A DNA stretch of 64,000 bases, taken from positions 248,001 through 312,000 of the forward strand of contig NZ_WSTB01000003.1 in assembly GCF_009789235.1 (NCBI RefSeq). Reading direction: 5' to 3'. The notes beneath the pieces were generated by a model. It worked only from the letters and a program-made list of their open reading frames with translations. It searched no databases and was not told where the DNA came from. The stretch is from Flavobacterium hydrocarbonoxydans. GTDB lineage: Bacteria; Bacteroidota; Bacteroidia; Flavobacteriales; Flavobacteriaceae. Positions within the stretch are counted from its first letter, which is position 1. Each line of letters begins with the position of its first letter. Positions 36,902 to 45,956 of this stretch are shown one piece after another. The position numbers and the translations under genes are program-made.

Positions 36902-38271
36902 TATTTATTCCCTTTTAATTGATACAATACGGAACTGTGCGGTTTTAACGAGATGTTTATTTTGTTTTCTGTTAAAGTTACGTTCTCCTTTGTCCACATA
37001 TTAGAAACAGACTTAGTGCTAGTAATTCCAAGGTCAGACAATGATACTGATATGTTTTCAGAGACAGCATCACTACTGTTGATTACAGCCAGATAGATAC
37101 TTCCGTCTTTTGGATTTTTAGAAGTAACCGCAATATTTCCATCTTTATGAAAAAGTTCGGTAACAGAAGTACTTTCACTGTGCATTTTCAATACTTCTTT
37201 ATTGGTTAATAACGACAATGTAAAGGCATCGTTGCTAGGCAAATCGCCTCCGAAAAACAACGGCGATTTAAAAATGCTGAAGAAAGTCATCAGTGTATAT
37301 TGCTCGTCTTTAGTTAGACGTGTCATTCGGTCTTCGCCACGTTCTCCTCTGACAGAAATACGGCCCAACGGAATCATATCGCAATCCGGCCAGGTACCCG
37401 GAGCAATATACGGATACCATTTTTGGCTCACTTCCATCAAATGCGCAATATGTGGCCAGGTATCCCAAACATCATCTACCATACGCCACATATTAGCATG
37501 ATTGCTTACATGCGCAGCTGCTTCAACAGGTGTTTCACCAGGAGAAGTACTAAGTACAATTTTACGCCCGCATTTGTCTATTGCTTTTCGGATCAGATTA
37601 ATTTCTCCTTCGTGATACGGTCTTGACAGGTCATCAATTTTTATAAAATCGACTCCCCATTGTGCATACAATTCAAATAAGGAATCGTAATATTCCTGTG
37701 CTCCGGGCTTATCTGCCACAATCGTATAATTATCCTTTAGCCATTCACACTGTAATTGAGTTGAAAAAATCTGATCGGCCGTTATTCCGTTAGTCCCTTT
37801 TATGGGAAGTTTATCTTCAACCGCTTTTTTAGGAATTCCACGCATAATGTGAATCCCGAATTTTAATCCTTTATCGTGTATATAATCTGCTAAAGGCTTA
37901 AAACCCTGACCTTCTTTTGCTGATGGAAAGCGGTTGACAGCAGGAAGATATCTTCCGTACTGATCTATTACATAACGCGGATCTGTCTGATTGTATCCCC
38001 CGGCTTTATCATTTTCTACAAACCATCGGATATCTACAACTACATATTCCCAGCCAAATGATTTTAGTTCCTTAGCCATATAATCGGCATTGGCTTTTAC
38101 CTCATGTTCTTCAACAGTTGGACCATAACAATCCCAGGAGTTCCAGCCCATTGGTGGTGTTTTTGCCCATTCTTTGAATTCGTTTTCTTTGAATGTTTTC
38201 GTTTTGGAAGCCGAACAGCTTACAAGAACTACAGCACTGATTGCCAGAATGATTTTGCTTTTTATTTTCAT
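36901..38271 (-). CDS. Glycoside hydrolase family 27 lipoprotein
   Basis: 456 residues with a lipobox (VVLVSCSAS, lipid Cys19). GH27 signatures: TPPMGWNSWDCYG (about 38-50), nucleophile D213 in GVDFIKIDD and acid/base D267 in WRMVDD. Family members are alpha-galactosidases or beta-L-arabinopyranosidases, both of which act on the non-reducing ends of arabinogalactan side chains. Being a lipoprotein, it is attached to the inner or outer membrane. It follows the GH2 gene by 118 bases containing a hairpin and overlaps the double GH43. Confidence 0.92.
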   Translation of the reverse strand: MKIKSKIILAISAVVLVSCSASKTKTFKENEFKEWAKTPPMGWNSWDCYGPTVEEHEVKANADYMAKELKSFGWEYVVVDIRWFVENDKAGGYNQTDPRYVIDQYGRYLPAVNRFPSAKEGQGFKPLADYIHDKGLKFGIHIMRGIPKKAVEDKLPIKGTNGITADQIFSTQLQCEWLKDNYTIVADKPGAQEYYDSLFELYAQWGVDFIKIDDLSRPYHEGEINLIRKAIDKCGRKIVLSTSPGETPVEAAAHVSNHANMWRMVDDVWDTWPHIAHLMEVSQKWYPYIAPGTWPDCDMIPLGRISVRGERGEDRMTRLTKDEQYTLMTFFSIFKSPLFFGGDLPSNDAFTLSLLTNKEVLKMHSESTSVTELFHKDGNIAVTSKNPKDGSIYLAVINSSDAVSENISVSLSDLGITSTKSVSNMWTKENVTLTENKINISLKPHSSVLYQLKGNK

Positions 38272-38315
38272 TACAACATAAATTAAAATCTATTATTTTA
38301 CTTTTTTACACACAA

Positions 38316-38351
38316 TTAACCTGCCTGTAAAACTAAAGACAGACAGGTTAA
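38316..38351. other. Intra-operon hairpin between GH2 and GH27
   Basis: TTAACCTG-C-CTGT (38316-38328) pairs with ACAG-A-CAGGTTAA (38339-38351), one mismatch in 13 pairs. There is no U-tract in the direction of the operon, so it is more likely an RNA-stabilising or attenuating hairpin than a terminator. Confidence 0.5.
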
Positions 38352-38389
38352 AAGTATATAAAACTTATTTTTATTTAAAGTGAAAAAAA

Positions 38390-40810
38390 TTATTTCACAG
38401 TAACCTTTACTTCAACTGGTTTTAGCCATTGGCTTGTAAATTTTACCGTTATCGGCTGAGCCACATCCGTAGCCTGAACATACGCTACAATATGGCCGTG
38501 AAATACGCGCTGCACATTGTCTGTATAATCTGTCATGTCGCTGTTGTTACCTGCTTCAAGACCTAATAATACTCCTGGTCCGGTTACGGTACAAACTACT
38601 TCGTTATCCGAAAGCATCACTGGCAACCCTTTTTCATCGACTACCTGAACAACAATTTTGGCAACTCCTTTTTCTTTATCAATGGTGATGTTGGTATCAT
38701 TCGAAACAAGTGCACTTGGCTGTTGAGATGAAATGATGGCATATTTGCTCACAATTTGATTCTCGTTATTCAGACCTACTGCTTCTAATTTTCCGGATGC
38801 AAAAGGAATATCCCAATAGATAATACCTGTTTTTTCATCGTACGGTTTGGCTTCACCCACTACTTTTCCGTCTAATTCTAAACGAGCTTTAGCCGCATTG
38901 GTATAAGCCACCACACGAATCATTTGTCCCGGATTGTAATTCCAGATAGACCAGGCGTCTTTAGACAATTCTTTTTTATCATTTGCCGGATAAGTTCCTG
39001 CGTAAATCATAGGTTTCTCAGACCATAGTGACTGACGGAAATAACCTCTCGGTTTAATAATACCCGCAAGATCAACTAATCCGGAATAAAATCCTCTTGA
39101 AGGCCAGCTTCCTGATTCGCCAAGATAGTCAATACCTGTCCAGAGAAATTGTCCAAAAATATGTTTGTTATTTTTTACAGCTAACCAAGGTTCCATATCA
39201 TGAACATTTTCGCTGCCGTAAATTACCCTATTAGGATATTTTTCATGATCTGACTGGTATTTACTTTCCGTATAATTATATCCTGCAATATCCAAAGATC
39301 CCGGATATTCTGTTTCGTTAGACATTGCTACACCCGCTAAACCAGCAGTTGTAGGGCGTGATTTATCGTATTTTTTTACGGCAGCCACCAAACGTTTCGC
39401 AATAGCTCCCAGACGCATGGCATCCGGTGCCTCTTTTTTATAACCTCCGTAAGCCGCCTGTCCAAAACCTTCTTTTCCTTTATCCAATACAGGATGCGAG
39501 TAAGGATCGTTAGGATAATCTACCTCATTCCCGATACTCCATGCAAAAACAGAAAGATGATTTCGATCACGGCGTACAATATCCGAAAGGTCTTGCTCAG
39601 CCCAATCAGCAAAAATATCAAAAGAACCTTCAAATCCCGGAGTACCTACATTCCAACCTGTCAGCCATTTGCGTTTTGGGAATTCCCATTCGTCATACGC
39701 TTCGTTTAATACCAGCAAACCTAATTCATCACATAATTCATAAAAATCAGGAGCTTGCGGATTATGACTGGTACGGATTGCATTTACACCAATTTCCTTC
39801 AGTGTTTTTAGACGTGTTCTCCAAACATCACGAGGAACTGCAGATCCCAAAACACCAGCGTCATGATGCAAACAAACACCTTTCATTTTCATCCATTTGC
39901 CATTTAAAGCAAAACCATTATTAGCATCAAAAGTAAAATTCCTAAAACCAGTTTGCATACTAGAATGATCAATCACTTTTCCGTCTTTCAAAACAGTGGT
40001 TTTAAGCTGGTATAAATTAGGGTGTTCTAAATCCCATAAAGCAGGATTGCTGACATTTAGTTTTGTCGCTATGGTACTATTTTGATTGGCAGCTACTTCG
40101 ACTTTATTAGAACTTTTGACTACTGTTTTTCCGTCTTTGGTAATAAGTTCATTTAGCACCGTAAGATTTGCTTTTGCGGCAGCGCCATTTTCAACGGTAA
40201 CTTCCAGATTTAGAATTCCTTTATTTTTATTTACCTCCGGATACGCATAAACTCCCCATTGCGCAATATGAACCGGGTTCGAATAGACCAACCATACATT
40301 ACGATAAATTCCTGATCCGGTGTACCAGCGGGAATCGGCGCTCTGACTGTGATCTACACGTACCGCAATAATGTTATCGGCTCCGTATTTTATAAAAGGC
40401 GTTGCATCATAAGCAAAAGAAATGTATCCATTAGGGCGTTTTCCTAAAGAATGCCCGTTAATAAATACTTCACTTCTGTTATAAACTCCTTCAAAATACA
40501 AATACACTTTTTCGCCACTTTTGCTTTGCGGAATATTTAATGATTTGCGATACCAGCCAATACCACCGGGCAAATAACCCGTACAGCTTGCCAGAGTTGG
40601 GCTTAACTGTCCTTTTACGCTCCAGTCATGCGGTACATTTACAGATTGCCAATCGCTGTCATTTAGCGTTACGCTTTGCGCATTTGGTGCATCCTGAAGT
40701 GTGAATTTCCAATTGTCATTGATTTTTTTGGAATCTCCAAACGATATCTGAGCTAAAGCAGAAAAGCAGGAGAAAATTAAAACGGGTAATAAGATTTTTT
40801 TTGTAACCAC
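38390..40810 (-). CDS. Glycoside hydrolase family 2 (beta-galactosidase type)
   Basis: 806 residues if started at the GTG at 40810, which opens directly onto a signal peptide (TKKILLPVLIFSCFSALAQ). The open frame extends to an ATG at 40894 but then overlaps the GH30 stop by 23 bases and gives a long Lys-rich leader, so I prefer GTG. Order: sugar-binding jelly roll (about 20-185), Ig-like domain, then the barrel with acid/base Glu in AWSIGNEVD and nucleophile Glu in IYGSENVHD, and C-terminal Ig-like domains. It is a retaining exo-enzyme, beta-galactosidase or beta-glucuronidase being the likely activities. It is encoded between GH30 and GH27. Confidence 0.9.
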   Translation of the reverse strand: MVTKKILLPVLIFSCFSALAQISFGDSKKINDNWKFTLQDAPNAQSVTLNDSDWQSVNVPHDWSVKGQLSPTLASCTGYLPGGIGWYRKSLNIPQSKSGEKVYLYFEGVYNRSEVFINGHSLGKRPNGYISFAYDATPFIKYGADNIIAVRVDHSQSADSRWYTGSGIYRNVWLVYSNPVHIAQWGVYAYPEVNKNKGILNLEVTVENGAAAKANLTVLNELITKDGKTVVKSSNKVEVAANQNSTIATKLNVSNPALWDLEHPNLYQLKTTVLKDGKVIDHSSMQTGFRNFTFDANNGFALNGKWMKMKGVCLHHDAGVLGSAVPRDVWRTRLKTLKEIGVNAIRTSHNPQAPDFYELCDELGLLVLNEAYDEWEFPKRKWLTGWNVGTPGFEGSFDIFADWAEQDLSDIVRRDRNHLSVFAWSIGNEVDYPNDPYSHPVLDKGKEGFGQAAYGGYKKEAPDAMRLGAIAKRLVAAVKKYDKSRPTTAGLAGVAMSNETEYPGSLDIAGYNYTESKYQSDHEKYPNRVIYGSENVHDMEPWLAVKNNKHIFGQFLWTGIDYLGESGSWPSRGFYSGLVDLAGIIKPRGYFRQSLWSEKPMIYAGTYPANDKKELSKDAWSIWNYNPGQMIRVVAYTNAAKARLELDGKVVGEAKPYDEKTGIIYWDIPFASGKLEAVGLNNENQIVSKYAIISSQQPSALVSNDTNITIDKEKGVAKIVVQVVDEKGLPVMLSDNEVVCTVTGPGVLLGLEAGNNSDMTDYTDNVQRVFHGHIVAYVQATDVAQPITVKFTSQWLKPVEVKVTVK

Positions 40811-40871
40811 TATATATAATTTTAAATATTCTTTTGATTTTGAATGTTTTATTCTTTTTAAAAAAGGGTTT

Positions 40872-42458
40872 TTAGTATTGTAATTCCCCCACAAAAGTTA
40901 CCACTGAGCGAGCAGGAATTTCAAGGTTATCGATTTTCTGAATATTGCCTCTTTTTAGATTGGTAGCTTCGGCGGTGATGTACGGCGTCATTTCATTATT
41001 TTTAACGATTCCTTTGCTGAGTTCCAATTTGTATTTCTGTGCTGCTTTTCCACAATTTACTGCTACCACAATTAGTTTTTTATTGGCAACATCTTTATAA
41101 GCGGTCAGCATTACATCATTGGCTGCAGCCAAATCATCCTGATTGGGAACATCAACTCTTAACATGCCTGGTCTTACGAACAGCGAATAATTTCCTAAAG
41201 CCCAAAGTGTTTTTGAATCCCTAAATTCACCATCATTCCTAACGTAATCAGGGGTTGTTCCTCCATTGCTTTTTCCGTCATCGAGATAAATCAAACCGTC
41301 TTTATAATCCACACGGGTAATAGACGTCCACCATTGCCACGAAGCTGCATTAGCCACAGCAATATCGTTATGAATCAGGCGCGCTACATACAATGCTGTT
41401 TGCATTCCTAAATCTCTTCCGCCTCCTGCTCCTCCCGGAATTTCAGCTTCACCGGGGTTTTCCAGTATGCAATATTCAGATTGCCAATACGTCAGTCCCG
41501 GACGTTGTTTTACATTTGCTGCAATCAGTTTTCGGCTTAAAACCTGTCTGTCCACGGGCCATGTTGTAAAATAACTGTGCCCCAGAATGGTATTTTTTAC
41601 ATTGGGTAACTTTGAAATATTGGTTTTTGCATTGCCAAAGAAATATTCAATCTGATTGTCTCGATTTTCACCATTTACATTTTCATACAAATAGTTAATT
41701 TGTCCCGCCTCGGCAATCACAATTTCGGTGCTCATCTTTTTTGCTTTGAGTTTACCCGAAAGTGCTTTTGTTAAATCGTAAATTTCCTGATTGGTTGCCG
41801 GCGTTCCTTCCTGACTGTTAAAACCTTCTTTGTTCGCCATCCATTCCCATTGCGGTTCATTTATCGGACTCACATAATCAAACTTAATTCCTTCGTTCTT
41901 TTCCAATCCCTGAATACTTTGTACTAAAAAATCAGCAAATTTTGGAACAGCACCTTCTTTTAAGTTCAGTTTGTTTTTTTCCGAAGCAAAAGACAATCCG
42001 TTTTTAGTCAAAAAAACCGGCGGACTGTTAGTGAAAATCAAAAACTTTTCTACTCCCCTCTTTTTGGCAGCCTGCAAAAACCATCTTTGACCCTCCTGTT
42101 TCGAAAAATCATAGGTTCCGTCAGCATTCAAAAAACATTCAGATCTTCTCCATTCATCCGAAACCTTACTATTTTCGCCTTGTTCCATACTTCCTGCTCC
42201 AAGATTAAATCTCCATATCGAAAGTCCGATACCTTTTGGATTTCCCTGATTGTCTATTTCTTTACTAAAAAGCAAATCAGCAATTCCGTTCTTTTTTTGA
42301 TCGGGCCAGTTTTTACCAACAAACTGACATCTCCAGGCATCTGAACCCCCAAAACCGTCCATCGTCTGCACGACATTATCAGTACTGATTACGGCAGTCC
42401 GTTGTCCGTAAAAGAAGGGTGTTGCAAGCAATAAAAGTGAGATGTATATTTTTTTCAT
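40872..42458 (-). CDS. Glycoside hydrolase family 30, second paralogue
   Basis: 528 residues with a signal peptide to about 19 (LLLLATPFFYGQ) and no lipobox, so probably periplasmic. Catalytic residues: acid/base E201 in SPINEPQWEW and nucleophile E328 in YWQSEYCILE. Start motif DGFGGSDAWRCQF and the C-terminal beta domain fit GH30. It is close to the subfamily of endo-beta-1,6-galactanases (GH30_5), judged from memory of the GASDAW and NEPQ(W/Y)EW contexts. It is a clear paralogue of the GH30 encoded at 42710, from which it is separated by a dispersed repeat. Confidence 0.92.
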   Translation of the reverse strand: MKKIYISLLLLATPFFYGQRTAVISTDNVVQTMDGFGGSDAWRCQFVGKNWPDQKKNGIADLLFSKEIDNQGNPKGIGLSIWRFNLGAGSMEQGENSKVSDEWRRSECFLNADGTYDFSKQEGQRWFLQAAKKRGVEKFLIFTNSPPVFLTKNGLSFASEKNKLNLKEGAVPKFADFLVQSIQGLEKNEGIKFDYVSPINEPQWEWMANKEGFNSQEGTPATNQEIYDLTKALSGKLKAKKMSTEIVIAEAGQINYLYENVNGENRDNQIEYFFGNAKTNISKLPNVKNTILGHSYFTTWPVDRQVLSRKLIAANVKQRPGLTYWQSEYCILENPGEAEIPGGAGGGRDLGMQTALYVARLIHNDIAVANAASWQWWTSITRVDYKDGLIYLDDGKSNGGTTPDYVRNDGEFRDSKTLWALGNYSLFVRPGMLRVDVPNQDDLAAANDVMLTAYKDVANKKLIVVAVNCGKAAQKYKLELSKGIVKNNEMTPYITAEATNLKRGNIQKIDNLEIPARSVVTFVGELQY

Positions 42459-42538
42459 TCTAATAATGTATTTGATTTCTAAAATAATTTGAAACCATTC
42501 ATTTGTATTGATTCATTTGAATTGTTGAGCGTAATTGA

Positions 42539-42660
42539 TTTTAACACATAGAAAGCATAGATTTTATGGTTTTGAAAAAAAGGAAATCATTACTTCACAT
42601 CTTTTAATGCAAGTGAAACGCCTTTTTTGAGTTCAATAAGCTATGTTTCTATGTGTTAAA
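42539..42660. repeat. Dispersed inverted-repeat element, copy B, between the two GH30 genes
   Basis: 122 bases with ends TTTTAACACATAGAAAGCATAG and CTATGTTTCTATGTGTTAAA, inverted to each other. Its reverse complement matches copy A (24932-25075), including AACTCAAAAAAGGCGTTTCA and CTTGCAT. It fills most of the 251-base gap between the two GH30 genes of one operon. Confidence 0.8.
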
Positions 42661-42709
42661 TCGTTTTTTAATGAATGTGTCTCAACGTGTCAATTTGTTT
42701 TAATTACTA

Positions 42710-44341
42710 TTAATAATTTCCAACAAAAGTCACAACCGATCGTGGTGCAATCACCATATTATCCGCTTTCACGGCAGCTCCTTTTTTCAGACTTAAAGTT
42801 TCAGAAGTCGTATAAGGCGTAAATTGATTGTTCGAAAGTGTTCCTCCTGAAAGATTCAATTGGTAAGTTCTGGCAGATTTGCTGTAATTAACCGCTACAA
42901 TCACCAGTTTTTTAGTCGCTATATCTTTGTAAGCTGTTAACATCACATCAGTTGTAGAAGTGGCGTTGTCGATACTTGGTATCTGAACTCTTACCATTCC
43001 CGGTTTTACAAAGAAGGAGAAGTTTCCTAAAGCCCAAAGTGTTTTGGCATCACGTACAAATCCATCATTTTTACAATAATTTGCATCACCAGCTCCATTG
43101 CTGGATCCATCATCCACGTGGAGTAAACCATCTTTATAATCGCCACGGCTAATGGCTGTCCACCACTGCCACGATGTAACGCCTCCAATACTAATATCGG
43201 TACTAATAATACGGGCCACCCAAAGAGCGGTCTGCATCCCTAAGTCTCTTCCGGGTCCTGCTCCTCCAGGTAACTCACTGGTACCCGGGCTTTCTAAAAT
43301 ACAATATTCCGAAGACCAAAGACTAAGTCCCGGTACTGATTGTGTTCTGGTTGCTGCAGTTTGTCTTGAGTAAACCATTTCGCTTAATGGCCAAGCCTGC
43401 CAGTAACTGTGTGCCGAAATTGTTTTTTTGACATTGCTTAATCCTGAAATATTTTTAGCCGAATTCACTCCAAAAAAATAATCGATCTGGTTGGATCTGT
43501 TCTCTTTACCTGAAACTGTTTTATACAAGGGTTCGTAAGCTCCCGCTTCGCCCACAACAATCTGAGAACTAATCCCTTTTGTTTGTAATTTTGGAGACAA
43601 AACATTTACGAAACTGTAAATATTAGCATTCGTAGCCGGTGAACCTTCCTGTCCTGAACCATCCCATTCGTATTGTGGCTCATTAAAAGGACTGATGTAA
43701 TCAATTGTTAAACCGTGTTCTGTTTTTAATTTATCAATAGCATTCACCCAAAAATCAGCGAGTTCAGGCATTTTACCATCTTTCAGATTATAAAATTCTT
43801 TGATGGTTGCATGTGCTTTACCATTTCCGGTTAAGTAAACAGGAGCACTATTGGCAAAAGCCAGTAACTTTTCGACACCACGTTCTTTTGCCGCTTTCAT
43901 AAACCATACCTGTCCGGCTTGTTTATTCATGTTGTAAATTACACCATCAGTAGTAAAACATTCGGTACGTCTCCATTCATCTGTAATATCACTTGCTTCT
44001 CCCTGTTCTGCACTTCCTGAACCCAGATTGAAACGCCATAATGATAATCCGATACCTTTTGGATTTCCTTCATTATCCAATTCTTTACTGAATAATAAAT
44101 CGGCTATATGATTACGCTTTTCAGCCGGCCAGTTTTTTCCAATAAAATTACATTGCCAGGCATCCGATGCTCCGAAACTTTCCATTGTCTGAAGATTCAT
44201 ATCCAGATTTACAGTTAAATCTCTTGTTGTAGAAGATGGTGTTCCTGAATCATTATTGTCATCAGACTGACAGCTTGTGAAGTTGATGAAAAGTAAGCCT
44301 GCCAATAGCAGACCTACTTTGTTTGTGTTCCTAAATTTCAT
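42710..44341 (-). CDS. Glycoside hydrolase family 30 lipoprotein, first paralogue
   Basis: 543 residues. Lipobox LLFINFTSCQSD (lipid Cys24) followed by the acidic DDNNDSG, which is the kind of sequence that sends Bacteroidota lipoproteins to the cell surface. GH30 catalytic residues: E221 in SPFNEPQYEW and E345 in LWSSEYCILE. It is probably an endo-beta-1,6-galactanase acting outside the cell, whereas its paralogue encoded downstream would complete cleavage in the periplasm; this division is inferred from the two signal types. The start lies two bases after the SusD stop. Confidence 0.92.
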   Translation of the reverse strand: MKFRNTNKVGLLLAGLLFINFTSCQSDDNNDSGTPSSTTRDLTVNLDMNLQTMESFGASDAWQCNFIGKNWPAEKRNHIADLLFSKELDNEGNPKGIGLSLWRFNLGSGSAEQGEASDITDEWRRTECFTTDGVIYNMNKQAGQVWFMKAAKERGVEKLLAFANSAPVYLTGNGKAHATIKEFYNLKDGKMPELADFWVNAIDKLKTEHGLTIDYISPFNEPQYEWDGSGQEGSPATNANIYSFVNVLSPKLQTKGISSQIVVGEAGAYEPLYKTVSGKENRSNQIDYFFGVNSAKNISGLSNVKKTISAHSYWQAWPLSEMVYSRQTAATRTQSVPGLSLWSSEYCILESPGTSELPGGAGPGRDLGMQTALWVARIISTDISIGGVTSWQWWTAISRGDYKDGLLHVDDGSSNGAGDANYCKNDGFVRDAKTLWALGNFSFFVKPGMVRVQIPSIDNATSTTDVMLTAYKDIATKKLVIVAVNYSKSARTYQLNLSGGTLSNNQFTPYTTSETLSLKKGAAVKADNMVIAPRSVVTFVGNY

Positions 44342-44342
44342 A

Positions 44343-45944
44343 TTAGTAATTAGGGTTTTGTTTGATTAATCCTCCACTTAAATCGATTTCCAGCTGCGGT
44401 ATTGGCCAAACCAAATTTTTAGCCGGATTAAAGTTGATTCCTTTGTCCTGTGGTTCTCTTAAATTAGTGGTTTCGTAAGGATCTGTAGAATTCAGGTTGT
44501 ATTGTACAAAAGTTCCGTTTGGTCCCATCAACGATTCGATAACCGGTCTTCCGGTAGATGGATCTTTTTCGCGACGGATATCGAACAAACGCAATCCTTC
44601 GAAAGCCAGTTCTAAACGGCGTTCTTTATAGATGTGTCTGAGTAAATTTGGCCCTGCCAAACCAACTTTAGGATCCAGTTTTACACGGTTACGGATAATG
44701 TTGATATCAGCTAAAGCATCGCCTCCCAAATGGTAATTAGCCTCCGCTCTTGTTAAGTACATTTCGGCCAGACGAATCAACGGTATATTCAATGGCAAGT
44801 GTCCGTCTTTTTTATCTAAAGCACGGCGTGTAGCAATAGGAATGTAATATTTACGGCAAATACGCCCTGATTTATTATCGTTTAAACTGAATTTGTGTGT
44901 TGGATTGAGTGTTTCATCACCATAAGCTGCATCGCCCCATTTTGTAATGGTACTTCTACGGCGAATTTCGTCATTTTCAGAAAGATAAGCGTTCTCTAAA
45001 TCACTGGTTGGCATGCACCAGCCCCAGCCATCCAAAACATCTCCCGCATCATTGCTTGGGAAATTCTTTTTGTCTTCGCCTCTGGCTCCTGCCAAAGTTG
45101 GCAAAGCACTTCCTAAACTTTTATCCTGAACACTAGACGATTGTGCCTCCAAAATTGATTCTACTCCGTTATGATTATTAACATCCCAGATTTTTAGAAA
45201 ATCAGTTTCCAGCGTAAAAGGCCCTTCTGTAATTACTTTGTTTGCGTATTGTTTTGCTTCAGCCCATTTTTCCTGAAATAGCGAAACACGAGCCAATAAG
45301 GCATAAGCTGCCCATTTGTTTATTCTTCCGTTTCTGGCCACAGGAGTGTTTTCTAATCTTGAAGCTGATTCTTTAAGATCGGCTTCTACCTGAGCATAAA
45401 CTTCTGCGGCCGAATTACGTTCTAATACTAAATCATTAGTTCCAAGAGATTTTGTATATACCGGAACACCTCCAAAACTGTTTACCAATTCGTAATAACA
45501 ATAGGCACGAACAAATAAAGCTTCTCCCATATATTGATTTCTTTGTTCCTCTGTGATAGGCGAAGCAATCATTTTCTCCAAACCAATATTTGCCGATTGA
45601 ATCGTATAAAAGTGAGCGGTATAAATACTGTTCATATCTCCCATATTATCCGGTGTAATAAGGTATTGCGAAGCAGGTCTGTGAGCGCCGCTGTCCTGAC
45701 CGGTATTTCCCATCCAGGCGTCATCAGTGGCCATTTCGTTGGTTACTCTTGGCGCAACCAGAGTCCACCAGTCATTTGGTATTAACAGTCTGCGTGTCAA
45801 TTCGTTTACGTATTTTTCACACTCTTGTGCTGTCTGAAAATAGTTTTCTAAGGTTTGTGTCCCTCTTTGTTCTTTTTCGATAAAATCATCGCAGGAAACT
45901 GCCAATAAAGAAAAAGCTATTATTGAATATATTAATTTTTTCAT
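44343..45944 (-). CDS. SusD/RagB-family glycan-binding lipoprotein
   Basis: 533 residues, lipobox FSLLAVSCDDF (lipid Cys18). Four N-terminal TPR-like helical pairs with RAYCYYELVNSFGGVPVYT (about 148-166) and the C-terminal signature RLAEMYLTRAEANY followed by the ELAFEGLRLFDIRR segment are diagnostic. It sits as a lid on the SusC transporter encoded 12 bases upstream and binds glycan at the cell surface. The gene order SusC-SusD-GH30 places it in the core of the PUL. Confidence 0.95.
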   Translation of the reverse strand: MKKLIYSIIAFSLLAVSCDDFIEKEQRGTQTLENYFQTAQECEKYVNELTRRLLIPNDWWTLVAPRVTNEMATDDAWMGNTGQDSGAHRPASQYLITPDNMGDMNSIYTAHFYTIQSANIGLEKMIASPITEEQRNQYMGEALFVRAYCYYELVNSFGGVPVYTKSLGTNDLVLERNSAAEVYAQVEADLKESASRLENTPVARNGRINKWAAYALLARVSLFQEKWAEAKQYANKVITEGPFTLETDFLKIWDVNNHNGVESILEAQSSSVQDKSLGSALPTLAGARGEDKKNFPSNDAGDVLDGWGWCMPTSDLENAYLSENDEIRRRSTITKWGDAAYGDETLNPTHKFSLNDNKSGRICRKYYIPIATRRALDKKDGHLPLNIPLIRLAEMYLTRAEANYHLGGDALADINIIRNRVKLDPKVGLAGPNLLRHIYKERRLELAFEGLRLFDIRREKDPSTGRPVIESLMGPNGTFVQYNLNSTDPYETTNLREPQDKGINFNPAKNLVWPIPQLEIDLSGGLIKQNPNY

Positions 45945-45956
45945 GTCCGTTTTGTA

